In this document: piece after piece, positions 45,380 to 53,474 of the stretch | Layout: the number at the start of each line of letters is the position of its first letter | Numbering within the stretch: position 1 is the stretch's first letter | Origin: Empedobacter stercoris | Lineage (GTDB): Bacteria; Bacteroidota; Bacteroidia; Flavobacteriales; Weeksellaceae | NCBI RefSeq assembly: GCF_965137335.1 | Contig: NZ_CBCRZD010000009.1 | Strand: one strand, 5' to 3' | Length of the DNA stretch: 64,000 bases | Made by a program: the position numbers and the translations under genes | Notes under the pieces: model-generated | The model's database searches: none | Told to the model about the DNA's origin: nothing | The model's input: only the letters and a program-made list of their open reading frames with translations

Positions 45380-46384
45380 ATGAAAATATTAGCTAAAAGT
45401 GATAACGTTTCCAAATTCATAATGGATGGTTTGAATTGTTATTATGAGAAAGAAAAAAATATTTTTAAAGATGGGGAACCTGAAATAAAATTGGACCATA
45501 ATTTTTATGGAGAATTTTATATAAATAACACTAATTTGATTTTACAATCATACTATGGAAATTTTGAGTTTAAAGGAAAAAAGATAAATGGTTACTATAA
45601 CTATTTAGATGAACACGAGGTTAGTTATATTAATAAAGAAGATGGTTATTTATATTTTGAAACAAATAATGAGTTTAAAAAAACAATGATAAATCAAAAT
45701 ATCTTATGCCTTTATAAGAAGTATTTTATTTTTGATGATAAATTTATTACTCGTTTAGATGCTTTACAAGAAAATTCTAATGAACTTTGGCAATTCGAAT
45801 TACAATCCATTCCAAACAATCCATATGATGATAATTATGACAAACAGGCGGATTGGCAAGTAAAGAAATTTATAGGTGTTTTAGAAAATAAACTATGGGT
45901 AGCCTTAAATCATCATACAATCATTGCTTTGGATATAGAAAGTGGGGCATTACTTCATCAGCTACATGATATTTTAACGTTTAAAAGTGAATGGTTACCA
46001 TCTGCAATTCCACTTTCCGAATCAACAGTTATTGATGAGAAAAACAATAAACTCATTGGCTTTATGTGGGAGTTTTATTGGGAAATTAACCCACAAAACG
46101 GCGAAATTACTTTATTGGATTTTACAGATAGTTTTTTAGCACAAAAAGTTCGCAATGATTTACAAGATTTTGTTTTAACAGATACACACATCTATTTTGC
46201 CAGCCATCATGATATTAAAGTAGCTGCTTTTAATCGTCAGACGAAACAAATCGATTGGTTTCATGAGTTTGAAGACGACGGTAATGGATATCAATCTCGT
46301 ATCAGTAAAATTGATGGTAATGATGATAAATTAGGCGTTTTAACACAAGGGAAAGTTTTATATATTTTTGAGAAGGATAGTTAA
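45380..46384 (+). CDS. Beta-propeller-like immunity candidate, paralogue 4
   Basis: 334 residues, no signal peptide. FIGVLENKLWVALNHHTII, ALDIESGALLHQLHD and the closing GKVLYIFEKDS match the other paralogues; TRLDALQENSNELWQFEL and FNRQTKQIDWFHEF look like PQQ-type blade strands. It follows a type A tip. Codon use changes from very AT-rich in the first 100 codons to less so later, hinting at a mosaic gene. Confidence 0.6.
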   Translation: MKILAKSDNVSKFIMDGLNCYYEKEKNIFKDGEPEIKLDHNFYGEFYINNTNLILQSYYGNFEFKGKKINGYYNYLDEHEVSYINKEDGYLYFETNNEFKKTMINQNILCLYKKYFIFDDKFITRLDALQENSNELWQFELQSIPNNPYDDNYDKQADWQVKKFIGVLENKLWVALNHHTIIALDIESGALLHQLHDILTFKSEWLPSAIPLSESTVIDEKNNKLIGFMWEFYWEINPQNGEITLLDFTDSFLAQKVRNDLQDFVLTDTHIYFASHHDIKVAAFNRQTKQIDWFHEFEDDGNGYQSRISKIDGNDDKLGVLTQGKVLYIFEKDS

Positions 46385-46386
46385 GT

Positions 46387-47146
46387 TTAGACATTATCAA
46401 ACAAAGTCTATTAGGAAAAGGACTAACAGAAAAACAACTAAAACGATTAGAAAATAAAGCTATTTGGTCTGATGATAAATTAGCAACACTTCATAATTAT
46501 CTTAGTAATCCTACTAAATATGGCGATGTAGCCGCAGAGCTAAAAAATGATAAGTTGTTTGATGCAGTGGAAGCTATTATTGATAACCCCGAAGATGCAT
46601 GGGATATTATAAAACAAACTAAAAGTGATGATGTAATAAATGCGGTAATAGAGCGTATTGGTAAAAGCCAGTTTTTTTAAAGAAGTTGTAGGGAGAGGAA
46701 AAGTTTTTGAAGATTTAGTTTCTTCTAAGATAAAAACATTAAATCCACCTTTTGCAGATTTAATTAGAGATGGTTACCAGATACATTTGTTAAGAACAGG
46801 CAGTAGCAATAAAATTATTGCTGATGATTTATTTGTAAAAAAAGTATTTGACGAAATTGAAGAGGTAGATTACTACCGAGCAGTAATTAGTGATAGCAAG
46901 TTAAACGCAGGTTCGCCATGGACAGCAAATCAAAAATCAGAACTAATTGATATATTTAAAAATGATAAAACTAAAGAGTTTATTGAATTTCAAGTGAGAA
47001 CTAATCCTCGAATATTAATAGAGAAAGGAGCGCCGTCTGGTATGAATACTATCCGTATTTATAGAGAAGATGTATATAAAATTATCAGTGAAGGAGATAA
47101 TATTAAAGTTCCACCAATAAAGCTAAATAGTAATAATTTCAATTAA
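46387..47146 (+). pseudogene. Type B toxin tip, frameshifted at a T7 run
   Basis: The first part (LLGKGLTEKQLKRLENKAIW to ERIGKSQFF) is open from just after the previous immunity gene and stops at 46678-46680. The second part continues in another frame as FFKEVVGRGKVFEDLVSSK. Removing one T from the run at 46672-46678 joins them. The tip contains IIADDLFVKKVF, YRAVISDSKLNAGSPWTANQ and RTNPRI, a pattern seen in nuclease-like toxin tips with a D-x-K element. No start codon precedes it. Confidence 0.6.
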
Positions 47147-47162
47147 CTATTGTAAAAAATAT

Positions 47163-47822
47163 ATGAAGTCAATAATAGATAATATTAAAACAATAATATC
47201 AGAATCGATCGAAGTTAAATCATCTTATATAAACGAGTCAAATTATCATATTTATGAATATTTACATTCTAAAAACGATGTTGATTTTACTATTTCAATC
47301 CTTTTAAAAGAAAAAGATGGAGGGATTGTATATTGCCCAGTTCAATATGGAGTTAACTATATAAATTTGGATAATTTGGTAAATAATGTATTAATAAAAT
47401 CGGGATTAATGACTAAAGATAATAGTCGTTGGGATTCTTTTTTTGTTCCTAAACAAACAAATGAAGAGATTTTACTATCGGATGATATCATTATCAATAG
47501 TTTTAGTAAACTATTCTATGAAAATATACTTCCTTTCTTTGAAAAATGGAATAATCTCAATGTACTTTACGAATTTGTTAAAGATAAAGAGGATCGAGAA
47601 GAACTAAATGATATTCTAGGGCAGTTTTGGCAATTCAAAAAGGCTACAATATTAAGGTTATGTAACGATGGAAATTATCAAGAATATATGGATGATTTTG
47701 TAGAAAGACGTAAAATGATTTTTGAAAAACGACCAGATAGTATTGATATGCAGAGATACTATAATACTGCCAAAGAATTAAAAGTAGTATTAGACAAAAC
47801 AGAGCCTGTATATAATGTTTAA
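47163..47822 (+). CDS. Type B immunity candidate, copy 1
   Basis: 219 residues, soluble. The C-terminal half is nearly the same as that of the next copy: PFFEKWNNLNVLYEF, KDKEDREELNDILGQFWQFK, RLCNDGNYQEYMDDF and VLDKTEPVYNV; the N-terminal halves differ more. It lies 16 nt after the type B tip. Conserved scaffold with a variable half is what an immunity family would show (inference). Confidence 0.6.
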   Translation: MKSIIDNIKTIISESIEVKSSYINESNYHIYEYLHSKNDVDFTISILLKEKDGGIVYCPVQYGVNYINLDNLVNNVLIKSGLMTKDNSRWDSFFVPKQTNEEILLSDDIIINSFSKLFYENILPFFEKWNNLNVLYEFVKDKEDREELNDILGQFWQFKKATILRLCNDGNYQEYMDDFVERRKMIFEKRPDSIDMQRYYNTAKELKVVLDKTEPVYNV

Positions 47823-47913
47823 GAATTTATTGTGAAGATGTTTACAAAATAATAAGTGAGGGTGATAATATTTAAGTACCACCTTTAAATATGAACACAA
47901 GTAATTTTAAATA
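47823..47913 (+). pseudogene. Decayed 3' end of a type B toxin tip
   Basis: Reads RIYCEDVYKIISEGDNI, a stop, then VPPLNMNTSNFK, aligned with the end of the upstream tip (RIYREDVYKIISEGDNIKVP). It lies between the two immunity copies, so a whole tip once stood before the second one. Confidence 0.75.
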
Positions 47914-47915
47914 AA

Positions 47916-48605
47916 ATGTATACAAAATATATCAGTGATATTGATCGATTTTTAATTAATAAAAATTATACTTTAAATAAGACTTTAGAGCAAGGAAGTC
48001 ATGTTTTCAATTACCATAAATGCGAAATTAATGTATTAAATCGTATTGGATTTATAATTAGTACAAAAGAGAATAATATTGTTTTTTGGGGCTTTACTGT
48101 TTATATAAATTATCTACTTCTTGAGGAGATAGTCATTCCAATATTATCTAATAACGATCTTATAGGTAAATCTTTACCAAGTGATGTTTATAATTCTTTT
48201 TATGGTCAAAATGAATTTAAAATACCAATTATAAATGAGTTATCCTTAAATAATAAAGAAGATATAGATAGAGTAAATTCCATTTTTTATAATTTCTATG
48301 AAGAATCAATTGTTCCATTTTTCGAAAAATGGAACAATCTCAATGTGCTTTACGAATTCATCAAAGACAAAGAAGGGCGTGATGAATTACATGATATTCT
48401 TGGTCAGTTTTGGCAATTTAAAAAGGTTGCAATATTAAGATTGTGTAACGACAAAAACTATCAGGAATATATGGATGCTATATACGAAAGAGAAAAGAAA
48501 TATTTTGATGAAGACCCAAATGATATTGACAATATTAGATATTACAATGCTGCAAAAGAGTTAAAAGAGGTATTGGATAAAATTGAACCCGTTTATAATA
48601 TTTAA
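47916..48605 (+). CDS. Type B immunity candidate, copy 2
   Basis: 229 residues. Shares VPFFEKWNNLNVLYEFIKDK, ELHDILGQFWQFKKVAILRL and VLDKIEPVYNI with copy 1. Its toxin partner survives only as a decayed 3' end directly upstream, so it is an orphan immunity gene. A terminator follows 3 nt after its stop. Confidence 0.6.
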   Translation: MYTKYISDIDRFLINKNYTLNKTLEQGSHVFNYHKCEINVLNRIGFIISTKENNIVFWGFTVYINYLLLEEIVIPILSNNDLIGKSLPSDVYNSFYGQNEFKIPIINELSLNNKEDIDRVNSIFYNFYEESIVPFFEKWNNLNVLYEFIKDKEGRDELHDILGQFWQFKKVAILRLCNDKNYQEYMDAIYEREKKYFDEDPNDIDNIRYYNAAKELKEVLDKIEPVYNI

Positions 48606-48606
48606 A

Positions 48607-48642
48607 TATGAAAGGTTATCCTAAAAAGATAACCTTTTTTAT
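48607..48642 (+). terminator. Terminator after immunity copy 2
   Basis: AAAGGTTATC and GATAACCTTT pair around CTAAAAA, then T-rich sequence. Confidence 0.82.
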
Positions 48643-48664
48643 TGCTTAAATTATCTCATAAACA

Positions 48665-48742
48665 GTAAAGAAATTTGATGGTAAATTTGAAGGAGAGATT
48701 GATAATATCTGTGAAAAATGTAGATTTGATATAGAATTAAAG
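48665..48742 (+). repeat. 78-nt fragment copied from a type A tip
   Basis: Nearly identical to about 44951-45028, encoding VKKFDGKFEGEIDNICEKC and RFDIEL, then cut off. Between it and the next toxin frame (48743-48872) I see no gene; TAACTTTG at 48805-48812 resembles a -7 element. Confidence 0.8.
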
Positions 48743-48872
48743 GTAGTGTATCAGATGTGTTGGTAACTCTTAAAAAACACACAAACAATAAATTAACCAT
48801 AAAATAACTTTGCCCAATGGTGGACTATTCTCTACTATTGGGTATTTATATTGTACGTTCTTTGAAAAATAA

Positions 48873-51617
48873 AAGCACAGTTGTTCATCTAAAAGAATCC
48901 GTGAAAACCTAACAAAAGTTTACAAAGGAATCGGCGTAGATTTTGAAATCGTTGAAGAACCTATTCTACCAATTTCTGAATTAGGAATAAATGATAAAAT
49001 AGAATCTGGCGATCCAAAATTGATGCGTACCTATGGTAGCGATCAGATAAAAATCAACAATCATTACCTGAATACTCGTAGCAAAGAATTACGCTATATC
49101 TTGTTTGTAACAGATAAAGCGTCTTCTACAGGACAAGCAGGTTATATGCGCCTTAATGGGCAGTTTGGATATGTGTACAAAAATACACTTCCTAAAACAG
49201 CTGCTCACGAGTTAGGACACGGAATCTTCAAGCTTGAACATCCAACAGCAAGCAACACAAAGTTGTTAATGGATTATAGCACAAGCGAACTGCTATCACA
49301 CAAAGATTGGCAACAAATCGGTGATCCAGCTTTTAAGTTCTATGGGTTCCAAGATCAGAGTGAGGGGGAATTGGCTGGAGGTTATGGTTTATCACCTAAT
49401 TTTGATTTATTTGAAACAGACTCTAATCTTGTACTTACATACGATGATATTAAGTTAGAATCTGGATTTGTAGAAGGATTTATCAATAAGGGAACTGATT
49501 TTTATTGGGATCCAACTTTAGAAAAGTATATTGATTCTAATCAAAATAAATATCCTATTATTACCACTACGCCAGCTGATAATCGATTTATTTGGTTGGT
49601 TTATAACCTTGATAAAGAGTGTAAAGAACGTAAGTTTATACGTACGCTTTACAAAGACGTAAAAGATATCATTGCTCGTAAAGACAAGCAAGCATTAGTA
49701 GCTTATATTGCTGAAATAGATAAAATAAATCGCCCAAAAGAACCGAAAGATACAGATATCTATTCAGGGTATTTAGGTTGTGATGAAAGTAAAAATAGAA
49801 CAAAATCAGGAGGTTCTACAACTAACCAAAATGGTGGTGGAATTATCTATGATTATGGAAATGTACTCGATGCGAAAGAACTTGAAAAAGTTTTATCACA
49901 AATAAAATCGACTGTAAATAGTACAGGCATTAAAGGGAATATTTTTACATCAAACCAAATCGGTAACGAAGATATTTCTGCAACAGAAGCCAAGATAAAA
50001 CAGCAAATAGAAGAGATAAAACAATCTACAGAAAAACAAGTTTATATCTGGGCGAAATACAAAGATGGTAAATTTGTTTCGTTAGAGTTTGGTTATAGCA
50101 AAGGAGTTGAAACAGGAAAAAGAAACTCTCAGTTCGAGGAGTATTTAGCTACAATTCAGAAGGAAATCTTTGGAGATTTTGTAGGAGGCGAAATGTTTAA
50201 TCCGCTAACTGCAATGTTTGATGGTTTAACTTATGTGATAAGCCAATTAGAGATTCCTGCTAAGTTTTATGATCCAGCAGAAAAAGATTATAATCCAATT
50301 TTCTTTAAATTCTATCAAAACACAACAGCCAAATTACCAAGCGAAAAGGCAAAAGTTTTATTAGTTGCTTCGTTAGGCGTAAAAGCAACTACTGGTATTA
50401 CCAACGAGCATATAGTTTTTGCTTATAACTGTGGAAATTGGGACGGAATTGTAGGTTTAGTAAAAGGATTATCCGAAACAGGTGCACTTTTATCAAAAGG
50501 AATACAAGCTATTTTTGATAAAGAAATGCAGGCAGAAATAAGCAATGCTTATGACCAATGGACTGCCAATTGTGATAAAAGTACAACTTCTACCACTTAC
50601 ACAGGTTGCGCATGGGATATGCTGTCGGATGCAATAGTAGAAGCACACTCAGGCGGAACTCCTATTCAAAATGCGCACCAATATGGTAAAACAACCATAG
50701 ATGTTGTCTCTATACCATTAGTATTTATAAAAGCTGGTAAAATTGGACAAATCAACAAACTGGCAGAAGTGTTAGATCCGCTTAACCAAGTGATGAAGTT
50801 TGCTGGTAAAGGGGTAAAAGTTACATTTAAAGGTGTTGGTAAGACAACAGGAAAAGCGTTTGTTTATGTTTTTGACCAAGCAAGAAAACTGGAAAAATAC
50901 GAAGTTCGCTTCGCTACAGGTAAGTTATATGCAGGTGTTCCTTTCCCTGAATTGAGAAAGAAACTAGACGATGTTGTAAGCAAAACAGATTTAGATAAAA
51001 TACCAGCCGATGAAAATGGTATTCGTATCTTAGAAGTCGATGGCGAGGCTATTCCTATTGGACCTGAAGGAAAGATTGATGAGATAATAGGAAAAGTTGC
51101 AAATGATGTAGCGAATGTTACTGAAAAACAGCTTGATGATATATATATTGAAATTCAAAAGAATTTACCTTTTGAATTTGTACCAAATACATTAGAGCAT
51201 AAAGCACAAAGATGGGCACAATACAAAGAGTCTGGAGGTGATTGGAACTATGAAAGATGGAGCAATACTTATAATGCTAATATGAATAAAGCCAAATTGG
51301 CTCATAAAGCAGAAATTGATTATTTAGAAAGTATTGGATGGGATAAAAGTTCACATCAACATTATGTAAAAGCAGGTGAACAAAATCGAATATTAGATAT
51401 TGGCGACCCACAAAAGAAAATAGGAATCGAAGTTAAATCTTATGAAACAGGAAAAGTATATGCTACAAAAGATATACTTAATGAAATTAAAGCTGATAAA
51501 TATTTAACTCAAATAGATGAATGGAAAATAGAATGGGTGTTTAAAGGATGTGAACCAAGTAGACCTCTAATAAAGGCATTAGAGGAAGCAGAAATAGAAA
51601 TTAAAATAATAGAATAA
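48873..51617 (+). pseudogene. Second zincin-containing toxin body with type C tip, N-terminus missing
   Basis: Open from an in-frame TAA at 48870; the part GVDFEIVEEPILPISELG precedes any good start, and no secretion signal exists. Then LRYILFVTDKASSTGQAGYM, HELGHGIFKLEH (a zincin-like site), a long unknown region, a hydrophobic central part (DVVSIPLVFIKAGKIGQ) and the tip NRILDIGDPQKKIGIEVKSY with ETGKVYATKDILNEI. The D and E-x-K placement fits a PD-(D/E)xK nuclease. From about 49020 it would give 865 residues. Probably a displaced toxin 3' part; expression uncertain. Confidence 0.6.
49119..49386 (+). repeat. 268-bp duplicated zincin segment, copy 2
   Basis: Partner of 40681-40948. Here it is preceded by LRYILFVTD, the natural context, so the other copy is the recombinant one. 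Confidence 0.85.
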
Positions 51618-51624
51618 AATAATT

Positions 51625-52065
51625 ATGAATAAAGTTGAATTGGAAGATAAGTTTAATTGGTGGATTACTTGTATTCCCGATAAAATTTCCTTTTTAAAGG
51701 ATTATTTTCAAAAAGTAAATATTGATTTAGATTATTCATTAAACTCATTAGATGAATTAGAAAATTATGTAGTTAATACTTTTTCTATTCAAGATTTATT
51801 AACTAATTACACTGATTTATATGATGCTGTTGCTTCTTATTTAGGATGTGTTTATAAAATAAATATTAATATATCTAAATGGTATATAGAATTAGATGAT
51901 ACTAAATATGCATATTTTAATAAGCCAGAATTAATTGTTGAAAAATTAACTAGATTTCAGCCACATTCATATATAGATGTAGCTATTGATAGAAAAAGAT
52001 TAAATATTTGGTCTTCAGTTATAAAAAAACATATTTTTTATATCAAGGAAAATGTAAAGAAGTAA
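51625..52065 (+). CDS. Type C immunity candidate, copy 1 (NWW-motif protein)
   Basis: 146 residues, soluble. FNWWITCIPDKISFLKDYF and LDYSLNSLDELENYVV recur in the later paralogue as YNWWLTIMPDV and LDYSVESLDILELYII. It lies 7 nt after the type C toxin. Small acidic proteins in this position are typically the cognate immunity factor; the family name is unknown to me. Confidence 0.62.
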   Translation: MNKVELEDKFNWWITCIPDKISFLKDYFQKVNIDLDYSLNSLDELENYVVNTFSIQDLLTNYTDLYDAVASYLGCVYKININISKWYIELDDTKYAYFNKPELIVEKLTRFQPHSYIDVAIDRKRLNIWSSVIKKHIFYIKENVKK

Positions 52066-52331
52066 CGTTAGACGTTATTGTTGATGGACAACAACGAAAG
52101 AGACGTTTGGATATTGCTGACAAAAGCTCTAGACCACCTTATGGAATAGAGGTAAAAGCTTATGAAACAGCAAAAGTTTATGCTACAAAAGATATATTGG
52201 CGGAAATCGCTGCTGATGCAGAGCTTGTAATTAGTGGTTGGAAAATTGAATGGAAGTTTATAGATTGTGAATTAAGTGAACCTCTAAGAAAGGCATTAAA
52301 AAAAGCTAATATTAAAATAATAGAAAAATAA
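52066..52331 (+). pseudogene. Orphan type C toxin tip without start codon
   Basis: The frame runs through the end of the previous gene (first ATG at 52008 lies within it), but homology begins with VTLDVIVDGQQRKRRLDIAD and continues PYGIEVKAYETAKVYATKDI and WKIEWKFIDCELSEPLRKAL, matching the longer toxin's tip. It lacks the upstream part, so it is a stored tip. Immunity copy 2 follows after 4 nt. Confidence 0.6.
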
Positions 52332-52335
52332 AATA

Positions 52336-52737
52336 ATGATAGTAATAAGTGAAATTCAAGGAAACGAAGAAAGTTACAATTGGTGGTTAACTATAATGCC
52401 AGATGTAATGTACAATTTAAAACTTTTTCCAAAAGATGTAAGCAGTAAATTAGATTACTCAGTAGAGTCTTTAGATATTTTAGAATTATATATTATTGAA
52501 AATTATAATATTGATGATTTAAGATTACCATTCTATAAAACAGTTGATGATATATTTTCGAGGTATATAGGTGAAACTTTTAGAAAGAATATAAAAGACG
52601 CTATATGGGAAATGGAAACAAGAAGTGAATATTTTGGTTATGGCTTTCCAATGATTAATAAAAAAAATGCTCTTTTCACAAAAGTTCAACCCGATCGCGC
52701 GGATTTGCAATCCGTGCTACATAAAAACAGAAAATAA
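52336..52737 (+). pseudogene. Type C immunity candidate, copy 2, 3' end replaced by a REP element
   Basis: Reads like copy 1 (YNWWLTIMPD, KLDYSVESLDILELYIIENY, TKVQP aligned with TRFQP), then the natural last 35 residues are missing. Instead the frame runs into the left inverted repeat of the RAYT element, giving DRADLQSVLHKNRK. It is thus C-terminally truncated and probably inactive. Confidence 0.65.
52690..52716 (+). repeat. Left inverted repeat of the RAYT element
   Basis: Begins CCCGATCGCGCGGATTTGCA and ends ATCCGTG. It replaces the 3' end of an immunity gene. Confidence 0.85.
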
Positions 52738-52760
52738 GTTCATTGAAATAAAAGTGTAGT

Positions 52761-53315
52761 ATGTCAACTAAATACAAAGCAACCGATAGTAGCAGTGTAT
52801 ATTTTATAACCATAACAACAGTAGGTTGGGTTGATATTTTTACACGACTAAATCAAAAAAATGTAATTATAGATGCCTTAAGATATTGTCAAAAGCATAA
52901 AGGTTTAGAAATCTATGCTTATGTTTTAATGCAGAGTCATTTGCATTTGCTTTGTAAAGGTGTAGAATCTTTAACATTAGCAGAAATAATGCGAGATTTT
53001 AAAAAGTACACAAGTAAAAAAATAATAGAAACCATAATAAATGAACCTGAAAGCAGACGAGAATGGATGTTAAACTATTTTAGTGAAGCTTGTGCCCATT
53101 TAAAACGCCAGCAACAATATAAGGTTTGGCAAGATGGTTACCACGCAGAATTGGTTTATTCTAATTCATTTATAAAGGAGAAGATAAATTACATTCATCA
53201 AAATCCTGTAAAAGAGAAAGTGGTTGTAAATGCAGAAGATTATTATTTCAGTTCGGCACGTAATTATGCAGGTTTGGATAATGATTTGGAAGTTGAGGTA
53301 GTGTTTATGGGGTAG
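52761..53315 (+). CDS. REP-associated tyrosine transposase (RAYT, Y1 family)
   Basis: 184 residues. The HUH motif is HLHLL in YAYVLMQSHLHLLCKG; the catalytic tyrosine is expected in the C-terminal part, near YKVWQDGYHAELVYSN or KINYIHQNPVKE, the latter a hallmark of RAYTs (the YIHxNPVK signature). The opening VYFITITTVGWVDIFTR is also typical. These single-strand nucleases process REP hairpins. Flanking inverted repeats show the likely substrate. All expected motifs are present, so it is probably functional. Confidence 0.88.
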   Translation: MSTKYKATDSSSVYFITITTVGWVDIFTRLNQKNVIIDALRYCQKHKGLEIYAYVLMQSHLHLLCKGVESLTLAEIMRDFKKYTSKKIIETIINEPESRREWMLNYFSEACAHLKRQQQYKVWQDGYHAELVYSNSFIKEKINYIHQNPVKEKVVVNAEDYYFSSARNYAGLDNDLEVEVVFMG

Positions 53316-53336
53316 ATATAGATGTATAGATAAGGT

Positions 53337-53363
53337 CACGGATTGCAAATCCGCGACATCGGG
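53337..53363 (-). repeat. Right inverted repeat of the RAYT element
   Basis: CACGGATTGCAAATCCGCG then ACATCGGG; reverse complement of the left repeat with two mismatches. Confidence 0.85.
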
Positions 53364-53474
53364 GACTAAATTATCATTTTTCTAATTAAACTATCGAAGG
53401 AAATAAATAAATTGACGTTTTTCTTTTGATTGAAGGTTGGAATAAAACCAAAAATCAATTTTAAATTTGCCATT

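Larger units (their letters stand above)
52690..53363 (+). mobile_element. REP-associated transposase element with terminal inverted repeats
   Basis: Left repeat 52690-52716 and right repeat 53337-53363 are inverted copies of a 27-nt sequence with two mismatches; the core GCGGATTTGCAATCCG-like part is itself near-palindromic. They flank one Y1-type transposase gene. A third solitary copy lies at 63046-63072, so the repeat is mobilised elsewhere in the genome. Confidence 0.82.

Noticed and set aside
48817..48912. 31-codon frame in the gap before the second toxin body
   Set aside because: It overlaps the start of the toxin frame and has no recognisable content.
35576..52737. Prophage or type VI secretion locus
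   Set aside because: No structural phage genes, integrase, or T6SS components (VgrG, Hcp, PAAR) are visible; the content is toxin tips, partners and transposase remnants only.
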